Positions 8,706 to 16,814 of a DNA stretch of 46,198 nt are shown piece by piece. The notes under the pieces are model-generated. The model saw nothing but the letters and a program-made list of their open reading frames with translations, made no database searches and had not been told where the DNA came from. Position 1 is the first letter of the stretch. The number at the start of each line of letters is the position of its first letter. The translations under genes and the position numbers were made by a program. Source of the DNA: Acidobacteriaceae bacterium (GTDB lineage: Bacteria > Acidobacteriota > Terriglobia > Terriglobales > Acidobacteriaceae); the NCBI GenBank assembly GCA_003131315.1, contig PKUV01000167.1, forward strand, positions 1-46,198, written 5' to 3'.

Positions 8706-9479
8706 CTAAATTTCAAACTCCAACTTCATCCCGTCAAACGCCAGCCGCACGCCCGGCGGCAACGCGGCGTTGGTTGCCTCGTGCGGCAGGTCGTGGCAGA
8801 TGTGCGTGAAAAACGTGCGCTTCGGTTTAACCTTTTCCACGATCTTCAGCGACTGCTCGACGGTCGAATGCGTGGGATGCGGCTTGTAGCGCAGCGCGTC
8901 CAGAAACAGGATGTCGAGGTTCCGCAGTTTCTCCAGCGTTTCGGCTGGGACTTCGCTGTGATCGGTCAGGTAGGCGGCCGATCCGAAACGGAATCCAAGG
9001 ATCGGGGTTTCGCCGTGGATCACCGTCAATGGCTCGAAGCGAGCGTCGAACAGTTCGAGGGGGCCCTCGATTGGATGCAGCTCAACCTGCGCCAGTCCGC
9101 CAAACTTATACTTCGGTTCAAAAATGTAGCGGAACATGTTGCGCAGAAATTCACAGGCTCGCGGCGTGGCATAAAGAGGCAGCTTGCCCGGCTTGTGCCG
9201 ATAAGTCAGGGGGCGCAGATCGTCGATTCCGAGGATGTGGTCGGCGTGCGTGTGAGTGTAGAGCACGGCATCGAGATGCGTAATGTTTTCGCGCAGCGCC
9301 TGTTCACGAAAGTCGGGCGTGCTGTCGATCAGGACGTGGCGGCCGTTGTAGCCGATCATTACGGAGGGGCGGGTGCGGCGGTCGCGCGGGTCCGGCGAAT
9401 GGCAGACGGCGCAGTCGCAGCCGATTGTGGGAACTCCCATCGACGTGCCGCTGCCTAATACCGTCAGAGTCGCGTGCAT
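8706..9479 (-). CDS. PhnP-like metallo-beta-lactamase-fold hydrolase
   Basis: 257-residue MBL-fold phosphodiesterase-like enzyme. The metal motif HTHADH is at residues 76-81, with later ligands in VIHGETP, LTDHSEV and the C-terminal FFTHICHDL. An N-terminal CxCxxC (C21, C23, C26) resembles the structural zinc site of PhnP. PhnP hydrolyses cyclic phosphate esters in phosphonate breakdown, but no phn genes are nearby, so the substrate is open. Its ATG overlaps the stop of the DUF1844 gene upstream by one base, suggesting coupled translation. Confidence 0.87.
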   Translation of the reverse strand: MHATLTVLGSGTSMGVPTIGCDCAVCHSPDPRDRRTRPSVMIGYNGRHVLIDSTPDFREQALRENITHLDAVLYTHTHADHILGIDDLRPLTYRHKPGKLPLYATPRACEFLRNMFRYIFEPKYKFGGLAQVELHPIEGPLELFDARFEPLTVIHGETPILGFRFGSAAYLTDHSEVPAETLEKLRNLDILFLDALRYKPHPTHSTVEQSLKIVEKVKPKRTFFTHICHDLPHEATNAALPPGVRLAFDGMKLEFEI

Positions 9480-10111
9480 CAGCCGTTTGTACCTGTGATT
9501 GGGCCGGGCGTCTGCGGAGGATGCGCGAGAGCGTTGGTCACTTCCACGTAGGCCATGCGCAGTTCATAGAGGCAGTTGTGCAGGAATCCCTGCTCCTTCG
9601 GAGTGAGATTGCCCTTGGTCTTCTCGGCGATCATGCCGAGCGTGTCGATGGTTTGCCGCGCGCCGATCAAGTCAACTCCGGGCTGGCCGCCCTGTTCGTG
9701 CATCAGGCCAAGCTGCATCATGGCGGTCATGTAGAGCGAAGCCATGAAGCGCTCAAAACTCATTTCGAGTTCTTTCACCGAGTGTCCGCTCAGTTCGACT
9801 CGCGTATCCAGGTCGCGCGACGACTGCTTGTAAGCATCGTGCTGTGCCTGCTGCTCGGAGGCGGTGGGCGGTTCGGGTATATCCGATTCGGGTGCGGGTG
9901 CGGCTGGTGTGGGCGCGGCTTCTGGGATCGTCGAAACGGGCGTCGAAACCGCCGCCGGAGCTGTCGTTGAGACCGCCGTTGCCGGAGCCGTCGCCGCGAC
10001 TGGAGGAGGTGCTTGTTCTTCCACGGGATCGGATCGAAGTTCTCCTTCGGAGGTGAACAATCGCTTGTCGCTTACTTTGAATTCGCTTTCTTCTTTTCTT
10101 TTTTGAGCCAT
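9479..10111 (-). CDS. DUF1844 domain protein
   Basis: 210 residues of unknown function. An N-terminal charged segment and an Ala/Pro/Thr-rich linker (about 30-80) are followed by the DUF1844 core: SFERFMASLYMTAMMQLGL (about 122-140), a DLIGARQTIDTLGMIAEKTKGNLT helix and LYELRMAYVEV. No signal peptide or transmembrane helix. First gene of a two-gene operon with the PhnP-like hydrolase. DUF1844 proteins are short and common in acidobacteria and deltaproteobacteria. Confidence 0.85.
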   Translation of the reverse strand: MAQKRKEESEFKVSDKRLFTSEGELRSDPVEEQAPPPVAATAPATAVSTTAPAAVSTPVSTIPEAAPTPAAPAPESDIPEPPTASEQQAQHDAYKQSSRDLDTRVELSGHSVKELEMSFERFMASLYMTAMMQLGLMHEQGGQPGVDLIGARQTIDTLGMIAEKTKGNLTPKEQGFLHNCLYELRMAYVEVTNALAHPPQTPGPITGTNG

Positions 10112-10147
10112 ATGGTTTACCTAGTCTCTTGAAGTTCTTCTTGAAAT

Positions 10148-11185
10148 TCAGGCGATCGGCAGCGATGCTGGCTTCAGCTTAGCCGTTCCCGCGCGCAAAT
10201 CTTTTCCAGCAGCCTCGCGTCGCAGATAACCCAATGCGACTGGGCGATCTCCGCCGGGCAGTGGCAAAATCGCGCTGCTGGTGATCTCGCCGACTTCTTT
10301 CTCTTCTTTCTCTCCGGCCAGAATCTTCGCGCCCGGTTCGGGCAGCGTGCCTTCGACCACGAACGTGGTGAACTGCCGGTGCACAGCGCCGCGCGAACGG
10401 ATGCGCTCCACGATTTCCTGACCGAGATAGCACCCTTTGGTGAAATTCAACGCGCGTGTCTGCCCGGTTTCCTGCGGCAGATCGCGCTCGCGGATATCCT
10501 CGCCAAATTGCGGGATGCCGCGCGAGATGCGGAACAGATTCAGCGCAGTCGTGCCGGTGGGCCGCGCGCCCGCCCTAAGCAGCGCGTCCCAGAGTTCGCC
10601 CGTGTGCTCGGGGGCAATCCAAATTTGCCAGGACTCGCGCACTTCCTCGCCCGAACGCAACAGCGTGATGGTCTTCTGTTGCCAGGCAACCTCCGCGAAT
10701 TGCAGGTGTGCGAGATCGGGAACGGCCAAACCGGCGCGTTCGAGAACATGGCGCGATTCGGATCCGGTCAGGCCGAGCGCGGTGAGTTTGCCGCTGATGT
10801 CGGCGATCTCAATATCGTCGGAGACGATGTAGTGATCGAACAGCTGCAATATTTTGTCTCGCTGCCGGCGTTCGGTATCGATCAGCAGCGATTCTCCACG
10901 CTGGAAAGCATAAAGGTCTGCTTGAATGCGGCCCTGCGCGTTCAGCAGGAAGGCATAGACGCCGTGGCCGGGGGCAAGATCGCGAACGTTGTTCGTGGCC
11001 ATGCCGTTCAGCCAGCGGACGCGGTCGCCGCCGGTCACCACGATCTTGGCACGCCGGCTCAGGTCGTAGAGGCCGCAACTCGAGAGCAAGGCCTGGAACT
11101 CGGCGCGACTATCGCCGAAGTCCGACGCAGTGGTCGCGCCGCTGTGCTCACTCGGGTTCGCCCCAGGAAGTGTTGTCGAAGTCAT
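10148..11185 (-). CDS. ygfZ: YgfZ/GcvT-like folate-binding protein
   Basis: Tetrahydrofolate-binding protein of the YgfZ family, which supports repair or assembly of certain iron-sulfur clusters. The signature KGCYLGQEIVER is at about residues 250-261 with the key Cys at 252; the N-terminal GcvT fold carries DLSRRAKIVVTGGDRVRWLNG (about 41-61, shown to 20 residues: DLSRRAKIVVTGGDRVRWLN). The frame is open to 11233, but the ATG at 11185 is preferred because a TATAAT hexamer lies about 15 bases upstream of it. 345 residues. Confidence 0.88.
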   Translation of the reverse strand: MTSTTLPGANPSEHSGATTASDFGDSRAEFQALLSSCGLYDLSRRAKIVVTGGDRVRWLNGMATNNVRDLAPGHGVYAFLLNAQGRIQADLYAFQRGESLLIDTERRQRDKILQLFDHYIVSDDIEIADISGKLTALGLTGSESRHVLERAGLAVPDLAHLQFAEVAWQQKTITLLRSGEEVRESWQIWIAPEHTGELWDALLRAGARPTGTTALNLFRISRGIPQFGEDIRERDLPQETGQTRALNFTKGCYLGQEIVERIRSRGAVHRQFTTFVVEGTLPEPGAKILAGEKEEKEVGEITSSAILPLPGGDRPVALGYLRREAAGKDLRAGTAKLKPASLPIA

Positions 11186-11198
11186 AAGGTTCGATCTT

Positions 11199-11206
11199 TG
11201 ATTATA
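11199..11206 (-). promoter_or_regulatory. -10 element for ygfZ
   Basis: The minus strand reads TATAAT followed by 15 bases to the ATG at 11185, so the transcript would have a very short leader. No convincing -35 hexamer was found. Confidence 0.5.
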
Positions 11207-11324
11207 ACGAAGCGCGTGATTCGACCGGCGCACGAGTTCTCACCATGAACTCTCACAATGAGCAGATGATTCCAGCGTGCAAAACGTCGCAACGTCGGGG
11301 CCGTGCCGCGTGGACAATTTGACG

Positions 11325-11380
11325 ATGGAGGGACGGGCGTCCTCGCCCGTCCTGCCGGGCGGGGACGCCCGGCGCTCCAC
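11325..11380. repeat. GC-rich palindromic repeat
   Basis: Nearly the same sequence as the repeat at 6158-6212 (TGGAGGGACGGGCG ... GACGCCCGGCGCTCCAC). It lies in the gap between the divergent ygfZ and dehydrogenase genes. Confidence 0.75.
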
Positions 11381-11440
11381 CGACTAGTAATTGAGGTCGC
11401 GAGTTTAATAATGCTTCGCGGCTGTGCTAACGTTGCGAGC

Positions 11441-12511
11441 GTGAGCGCGACGAAGCGTATTGCCGTGATTGCCGGTGACGGGATCGGGAAAGAAGTCATT
11501 CCGCAGGCTGTAAGAGTCATCGAGGCCGCCGGTGCCGCGGTCGAATTGACGTCGTTCGACTGGGGAGCCGACCGCTATCTCGCCGACAAAGTTACGGTCC
11601 CGCCGGACGGCTTCGCCACCCTGGCCCGGGATTTCGACGCCATATTGGTCGGCGCTTTTGGCGATCCGCGCGTGCCCTCCAACATTCATGCGAAGGAAAT
11701 CCTGCTGGGCATGCGCTGCCAGATGGACCTGTACGCCAATGTCCGGCCAGTGCGCTTGATGGATGCGTCGCTTTGCCCGCTCAAAGGCATCGAACCAAGG
11801 GACCTCGATTTTGTCGTGATTCGCGAGAACACCGAGGGCGTTTATGGCGACCTCGGAGGAGTCTTCAAGCAGGGAACGCCGGACGAAGTTGCGATCCAGG
11901 AAGACGTCAATACGCGCAAGGGCGTCGAGCGCATTGTCCGCTACGCCTTTGAGTACGGCGCGAGCAACCAAAAGCTGGATGGCACGCCGCGGCGGCGAGT
12001 GCTGATGTGCGACAAGTCGAACGCCATGACGCACGCCGGCGGTTTGTGGCAGCGCGTGTTCAAGGAAGTCGCCGCAGTGTATCCGCAGATCGAGACGCAG
12101 CACATGTACGTGGACGCGCTGTGCATGCAGATGGTGCGCGATCCGCGCGGGTTTGATGTCGTCGTCACCAACAACATGTTTGGCGACATCATCACCGATC
12201 TCGCGGCGGGACTGCAGGGCGGGCTGGGGATGGCCGCGAGCGGCAATCTGCGTCCAGGGAAGACTTCGATGTTCGAGCCCGTGCATGGTTCAGCGCCGCC
12301 GATTGCGGGGAAAAACATTGCCAATCCCTTCGGCGCGATTCTGACCGCGGCGATGATGCTGGCGCATCTGGGAATGGCCGGCGAGGCGCAGAAGATCGAA
12401 GCCGCCGTGCTCGAGGCGGTGCGGCAGAAAAAAACGACAATCGACATCGGCGGAACGCTAGGGACGCGCGAGGCGGGCGAGTGGGTGGCCGAGAGAGTAT
12501 CGCGCCGCTGA
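11441..12511 (+). CDS. Isocitrate/isopropylmalate dehydrogenase-family enzyme
   Basis: NAD(P)-dependent beta-decarboxylating dehydrogenase. From the GTG at 11441 the 356 residues show GDGIGKE (12-18), substrate arginines in LLGMRCQMDLYANVRPVR (R92, R102), RENTEGVYGDLGG (128-140), catalytic K192, metal ligands in NNMFGDIITD (D249, D253) and FEPVHGSAP (279-287). ENTEG is typical of isocitrate, homoisocitrate and tartrate-type members rather than classical LeuB, so leuB is not assigned. An ATG at 11411 is an alternative start; upstream codons overlap the repeat. Monocistronic. Confidence 0.88.
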   Translation: MSATKRIAVIAGDGIGKEVIPQAVRVIEAAGAAVELTSFDWGADRYLADKVTVPPDGFATLARDFDAILVGAFGDPRVPSNIHAKEILLGMRCQMDLYANVRPVRLMDASLCPLKGIEPRDLDFVVIRENTEGVYGDLGGVFKQGTPDEVAIQEDVNTRKGVERIVRYAFEYGASNQKLDGTPRRRVLMCDKSNAMTHAGGLWQRVFKEVAAVYPQIETQHMYVDALCMQMVRDPRGFDVVVTNNMFGDIITDLAAGLQGGLGMAASGNLRPGKTSMFEPVHGSAPPIAGKNIANPFGAILTAAMMLAHLGMAGEAQKIEAAVLEAVRQKKTTIDIGGTLGTREAGEWVAERVSRR

Positions 12512-12567
12512 TTCCTGGAGCGTATCTGCAAACGATGTACCCGGATGGCAACCGGCGAGCTTCGCCC

Positions 12568-12589
12568 GCCCGGACGAGGGCGTCCGGGC
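12568..12589. terminator. GC hairpin between convergent genes
   Basis: GCCCGGAC-GAGGGC-GTCCGGGC forms an 8-bp GC stem between the dehydrogenase and methyltransferase stop codons. It belongs to the dispersed GC repeat family and has no T-tract, so intrinsic termination is only possible. Confidence 0.5.
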
Positions 12590-12610
12590 CTACGTGATTG
12601 TGTAACGGGG

Positions 12611-13240
12611 TTACGCCCGTCTGCCCGCCAGCAGCGCCAGTTCCCGCCATTTCCAGTGACAATCCACGTCAACGAATCCAATCTCGCGTAGCCATCTTAA
12701 CTGGGTTTCTACATCGAGGAGCTTGTTGGAGGGGTCTTCCGTCTCAAGTGTAAAGCCAATCCCTCGCAAGAATTCCTCGTGCAGCCTTGGCGTGGGAGAG
12801 GCGACGTGTTCCAGATTGCAGAAGACGCCGCCGGCGTTCAGCAGTCCGTGGATTTCGGAGTAGAGTGCGCGCTTGCGCTCGTGCACGACATGATGGATGG
12901 CGAAGCTGGAGATGACAGCATCAAACTTGCCCACGCCGGGAAGCGGGTTGTCAAGATTGTGGGGCAGCACGGTAACGGAAGAATCGCCGGCAAAGCGCTT
13001 TCCGGCGGCCTCGATCATGGCAGGGGAGAAATCGATGGCAACGGCTTCCGTGTTCGGATGCTCGCGTTTCACCAGCGCCAGCAGCCGACCGTCCCCAGTA
13101 CCCAGATCGAGAATGCGGCGGGTGGTCCGGGGAATGAACTCGAGCAACGACGATTCGCCTTCCGTGCGATGCGTGATCGAGTCGGCTCGTTCGAGGTAGT
13201 CGAGGGCGTGGCCGGTCTTGGTCCAGAGATTGACGGCCAT
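12611..13240 (-). CDS. Class I SAM-dependent methyltransferase
   Basis: About 209 residues from the ATG at 13240. Motif I LDLGTGDGR is at about 44-52, the acidic ribose-binding motif AVAIDFSP follows, and FDAVISSFAIHHVVHER is motif IV with the small-molecule methyltransferase-type AIHH. The C-terminus is short. The target is unknown. An open frame reaches 13264 but would overlap the divergent + strand gene; a TATACT hexamer sits five bases before the 13240 ATG. Confidence 0.82.
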   Translation of the reverse strand: MAVNLWTKTGHALDYLERADSITHRTEGESSLLEFIPRTTRRILDLGTGDGRLLALVKREHPNTEAVAIDFSPAMIEAAGKRFAGDSSVTVLPHNLDNPLPGVGKFDAVISSFAIHHVVHERKRALYSEIHGLLNAGGVFCNLEHVASPTPRLHEEFLRGIGFTLETEDPSNKLLDVETQLRWLREIGFVDVDCHWKWRELALLAGRRA

Positions 13241-13246
13241 GCGACA

Positions 13247-13254
13247 GTATAAAC
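13247..13254. promoter_or_regulatory. Shared -10 element between divergent genes
   Basis: AGTATAAACT reads TATAAA on the + strand (4 bases before the ATG at 13258) and TTTATACT on the - strand (5 bases before the ATG at 13240). Both transcripts would be nearly leaderless if this is the promoter. Confidence 0.4.
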
Positions 13255-13257
13255 TCG

Positions 13258-14793
13258 ATGCCAATGGACAATGTCAAAGCGGTTGCTCAAAAGCTTCGGC
13301 GCTGGTTCTTGGAACTCGCTCTGCTCGTGCTGCTGCTGGGCACGCTCTGGGGGCAAGCTGCGAGTGGGAGTGCGGCGTCGCAGGATCAGGCATCGCAAGG
13401 CCAGGCATCTCAAAGTCAGCCCCTCGCGGGCGAGGGCGCCAGCGCCACACAGGAAACAATCGTTTCGTCCAAAGAGGCAAAGGAACTTTTTCGCTCGGTG
13501 GACGAGATCCTGCAGTTTGCCAGCACGGACACGGGCCTCCCGATCAAGCACAAGGTGAAGCGCAGGTTGACCAAACGCGACGAGGTGCAGTCCTACATCC
13601 GGAAGAGCATGAAGGATGACAAGGACGCGAAGCGACTGGAGAGGTCGTCGGCGGTACTGAAGAAGTTCGGGTTGCTGCCGCGGAACTTCGACCTGCCCAA
13701 CTTTCTGGTGGCGATGCTGCGGGAGCAGGTGGCGGGCTACTACGATGTCAAAACGAAAACTGTGAATTTGCTGAATTGGGTGGACGTAGAGCAGCAGAAG
13801 CCGGTGCTGGCGCACGAACTGACGCACGCGCTCCAGGACCAGTCGTTCGGCATCGAGAAATGGATGAAGGGGTCGGCGGAAAAGACTGACGATAAAAAAG
13901 ATGATCCCAGTCCAGGCGACATCGAGGGTGACGAGGAATCCGCTGCTCGGCAGGCGGTGGTTGAGGGACAGGCGATGGTAGTGCTGCTGGACTATTCGCT
14001 GGCGCCGACCGGAAAGACGCTGCTGGAATCGCCGCAGATTGTCGAAGCGCTCAAGCAGGGCATGTTGGTGGGGACGGCGGATTCTCCGGCGTTTCGCGAT
14101 GCCCCGATCTTTTTGAAAGAGGAGTTGACATTCCCGTATCGCTACGGACTCGACTTTACCGCCGCGCTGTTGCAAGCGGGCGGGAAGGAGCTGGCTTATG
14201 CGGGCGCGTTCAAGGATCCGCCGAAAACGACGCGCGCAATCATGGAGCCCGAGACGTACCTTGCGCACGAGAAGCTTGAGCCGATGAAGATGATCGACAT
14301 GGAGAGAGACTTCAAGGGCTACGATCCCTTCGATATCGGCGCGATGGGGGAGTTTGACGTTGATGTTTTGGTTGAGCAGTATGCGGGGCGGGATGAGGCC
14401 GGGGCGATGTATCCGGAGTGGCGCGGCGGGTATTACTTTGCGGGGAGGCCGAAGCGAGACAAATCGGCGCCGATCGGATTGCTGTACGTTTCCCGCTGGT
14501 CGAGTGCGGCGAAAGCGGCGGAGTTCGCGGCGGTGTATGCGAAGTCGCTGGCGCAGCGGTATCGGAAGCGGCAAGCGCTGGGAACGGATGGCAAAGTTGC
14601 GGAAGACGCGCCGCCGGTGGATTCCTGGCGAACCTTGCGCGGACGGCATGACTGGCTGACAGAAGAGGGGGTTGTAGCGATTGAAGTCCGCGGCGACGCG
14701 GTACTGATCAGCGAAAGTCTGGATGACGAGACGACGAAGAAGGTGGAGGGGGACTTCTGGCCGGAAGAAAAAGCCGCGCCCGGCAAGCCATGA
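13258..14793 (+). CDS. Secreted HExxH zinc-metallopeptidase-like protein
   Basis: 511 residues with an N-terminal hydrophobic signal segment (about 15-33), then a Gln/Ser/Ala-rich linker. The zinc motif HELTH is at residues 186-190 within [17 protein letters not shown] likely third ligand is the glutamate of AVVEGQAM (about E237), after an acidic insert (about 208-228). The order HExxH-Glu is that of gluzincins. I do not recognise a characterised homologue; the C-terminal half (about 260-505) has no motif I can name. Predicted exported or periplasmic. A second ATG at 13264 is possible. mtnP follows about 70 bp downstream. Confidence 0.75.
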   Translation: MPMDNVKAVAQKLRRWFLELALLVLLLGTLWGQAASGSAASQDQASQGQASQSQPLAGEGASATQETIVSSKEAKELFRSVDEILQFASTDTGLPIKHKVKRRLTKRDEVQSYIRKSMKDDKDAKRLERSSAVLKKFGLLPRNFDLPNFLVAMLREQVAGYYDVKTKTVNLLNWVDVEQQKPVLAHELTHALQDQSFGIEKWMKGSAEKTDDKKDDPSPGDIEGDEESAARQAVVEGQAMVVLLDYSLAPTGKTLLESPQIVEALKQGMLVGTADSPAFRDAPIFLKEELTFPYRYGLDFTAALLQAGGKELAYAGAFKDPPKTTRAIMEPETYLAHEKLEPMKMIDMERDFKGYDPFDIGAMGEFDVDVLVEQYAGRDEAGAMYPEWRGGYYFAGRPKRDKSAPIGLLYVSRWSSAAKAAEFAAVYAKSLAQRYRKRQALGTDGKVAEDAPPVDSWRTLRGRHDWLTEEGVVAIEVRGDAVLISESLDDETTKKVEGDFWPEEKAAPGKP

Positions 14794-14805
14794 GTTTCCG
14801 TCTTG

Positions 14806-14811
14806 TATAAT
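14806..14811 (+). promoter_or_regulatory. -10 element for mtnP
   Basis: TTGTATAAT 56 bases before the mtnP TTG start matches the -10 consensus; no clear -35 is seen. Confidence 0.45.
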
Positions 14812-14866
14812 CGGCAGTTCCGCAGTCATTTCCAGTAACTTCGGCCCAGCCCAATCAGGAGCGCAT

Positions 14867-15730
14867 TTGCAGCAGGCAGAGATTGGCATTATCGGCGGCA
14901 GCGGTCTGTACCACATGCCGGGTTTCAACGACGCGCACGAGGTCGAGCAGCAGACTCCATTTGGAGATCCTTCGGATGCGTACGTTCTGGGGACTCTTGA
15001 GGGTCGCAAGGTGGCATTTCTCGCGCGCCATGCCCGCGGGCACAAACTTCTGCCGAGCGAACTGAATTTCCGCGCGAACATTTACGGCTTTAAGCAGTTG
15101 GGAGTGGAGCGCATTGTTTCGGTTTCGGCCGTGGGGTCGTTGAAGGAAGAGCACAAGCCGCTCGATTTCGTGATCCCGAACCAGTTTTTCGACCGCACCC
15201 GGCACCGCGTGGACACTTTCTTCGGCGACGGCATTGTGGCGCACATTGGATTTGGCGATCCGGTGTGCAGCGAAATGACGAAGGTGGTCCGCGGCGCATG
15301 CAAGGCTGCAGGCGTATCCGCGAAGCTGGGGGGGACTTACATCTGCATGGAGGGTCCGCAGTTTTCTACCAAGGCCGAGTCGAACGTGTACCGCAGTTGG
15401 GGCGCGGATGTGATCGGCATGACCAACTTGCAGGAAGCCAAGCTCGCGCGCGAAGCGGAGATTTGCTACGTGACGATCGCCATGGTGACCGACTATGACT
15501 GTTGGCATCCGCATCATGATTCCGTGACGGTGGAGCAGATTGTTTCCGTGCTGGTAAAGAACGCCGAGAACGCCGCGAAAGTCGTGAAGGGCACGGTGTC
15601 AGCGATGCCGAAGGAGCGCTCTTGCAAGTGCGGGCGGGCGCTGGCGAATGCCATTCTGACCGATCCGGCCAAGATTCCGGCTGCGACGAAAGAGAAGCTG
15701 CAGTTGATATTGGGAAAATACTTGAAGTAG
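14867..15730 (+). CDS. mtnP: S-methyl-5'-thioadenosine phosphorylase
   Basis: Phosphorolyses methylthioadenosine to adenine and methylthioribose-1-phosphate in methionine salvage. From a TTG start at 14867, preceded by AGGAG, it is 287 residues, the normal family size; upstream in-frame codons overlap the metallopeptidase gene. It shows [10 protein letters not shown] at the N-terminus, [31 protein letters not shown] and VTDYDCWH. The aspartates of the last motif favour 6-amino purines, as in MTAP rather than guanine-type PNP. A PfkB kinase follows after 157 bp. Confidence 0.93.
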   Translation: MQQAEIGIIGGSGLYHMPGFNDAHEVEQQTPFGDPSDAYVLGTLEGRKVAFLARHARGHKLLPSELNFRANIYGFKQLGVERIVSVSAVGSLKEEHKPLDFVIPNQFFDRTRHRVDTFFGDGIVAHIGFGDPVCSEMTKVVRGACKAAGVSAKLGGTYICMEGPQFSTKAESNVYRSWGADVIGMTNLQEAKLAREAEICYVTIAMVTDYDCWHPHHDSVTVEQIVSVLVKNAENAAKVVKGTVSAMPKERSCKCGRALANAILTDPAKIPAATKEKLQLILGKYLK

Positions 15731-15757
15731 TCGTTGGTCGCTGGTCGTTAGTCGTTG
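15730..15757. repeat. Tandem 7-bp repeat array (left of an inverted pair)
   Basis: Four units GTCGTTG/GTCGCTG/GTCGTTA/GTCGTTG start at the last base of the mtnP stop codon. The array is the inverse of the one at 15844-15878; the two could pair into a long stem. Confidence 0.8.
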
Positions 15758-15843
15758 GCTTCATTTTCCGCAAGTTCGCTGATGAACATTGGGCTTCAAG
15801 CTCGTGTCACCAAATTGTGGGAGAGTCCAACCGATTTCGCCAA

Positions 15844-15878
15844 CGATTAACGACCATCGACTAACGACTAACGACCGA
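15844..15878. repeat. Tandem 7-bp repeat array (right of an inverted pair)
   Basis: Five units CGATTAA/CGACCAT/CGACTAA/CGACTAA/CGACCGA end 9 bases before the pfkB start. Its reverse complement matches the 15730-15757 array. Confidence 0.8.
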
Positions 15879-15887
15879 CGGAGACTC

Positions 15888-16811
15888 ATGAGCATTCTGG
15901 TAGTTGGTTCGGTTGCCTTTGACATGATCGCCACGCCTTCCGGCCGAGTGAACGACATTCTCGGTGGGGCTGCGACTTATTTTGCGCTGGCCGCAAGTTA
16001 CTTCACTGAAGTGCGGATGGTGGCGGTGGTGGGCGAAGACTTTACGCCCGAACACGAAGCCGTGCTGAAAAAACGCGGTGTGGACACGCGCGGCATCGAG
16101 CGGACCCAGGGAAAGACCTTCCGCTGGGGCGGACAGTATCTCGACAACCTGAACGAGGCCAAGACCGACTTTACGGAACTGAACGTGTTCGAGAAGTTTC
16201 AGCCACGCATTCCAAAAGAGTATTCGGACACGCAGTTCCTGTTCCTCGCGAACATCCACCCCACACTGCAAGCGGCGGTGCGCTTGGAGATGGATGGCGT
16301 GCGCCTGACGGGCGGCGACACCATGAATTTCTGGATCCAGGGCACGCCCAAGGAATTGGCGGAAACGTTGAAGCTGGTGAACATTCTCCTGATCAACGAC
16401 ACCGAGACCAAGATGCTGGCCGGGGAGAAGAATCTTCCACGCGCGGCGAGAAAAGTTCTTACGATGGGACCGAGCGCGCTGGTGGTGAAGCACGGCGAGT
16501 ACGGAGCGACCATCTTTTTCCGCGAGGGAGCCTTCGGCATTGGATCGCATCCTTTTCGCGCGCCAGCGTTGCCGATTGAAGAAGTAAAAGACCCGACAGG
16601 AGCCGGCGATTCGTTTGCCGGCGGCTTCATGGGCTACATCGCGTCGCAGGGCGAGATCAATCGCGAGGTGCTGAAGCGCGCCTTGTTTTACGGCGGGGTG
16701 ATGGGATCGTTTGCCGTGGAGCGCTTCGGGACGGACCGGCTGCAGAATCTTACGCGCGGGGAAATTGACGCGCGCTTTCAGGTGTTCCGCGAACTGACGC
16801 ACCTGGAATAA
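15888..16811 (+). CDS. PfkB-family carbohydrate/nucleoside kinase
   Basis: Ribokinase-like kinase of 307 residues from the ATG at 15888 (GGAG seven bases upstream); the longer frame from 15789 runs through the repeat array and is rejected. N-terminal SVAFDMIATP and GGAATYFALAASYF form the substrate side; the PfkB signature DPTGAGDSFAGGFMG holds the anion hole and catalytic Asp. Position behind mtnP suggests a role in handling methylthioribose, ribose-1-phosphate or adenosine, but this is inference. Four bases separate it from the next gene. Confidence 0.88.
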   Translation: MSILVVGSVAFDMIATPSGRVNDILGGAATYFALAASYFTEVRMVAVVGEDFTPEHEAVLKKRGVDTRGIERTQGKTFRWGGQYLDNLNEAKTDFTELNVFEKFQPRIPKEYSDTQFLFLANIHPTLQAAVRLEMDGVRLTGGDTMNFWIQGTPKELAETLKLVNILLINDTETKMLAGEKNLPRAARKVLTMGPSALVVKHGEYGATIFFREGAFGIGSHPFRAPALPIEEVKDPTGAGDSFAGGFMGYIASQGEINREVLKRALFYGGVMGSFAVERFGTDRLQNLTRGEIDARFQVFRELTHLE

Positions 16812-16814
16812 GCC

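Noticed and set aside
13069-15081. A 670-codon open frame on the minus strand
   Set aside because: It lies antisense to the metallopeptidase and mtnP genes, is rich in Arg/Pro as expected from GC-rich antisense reading, and shows no family motif.
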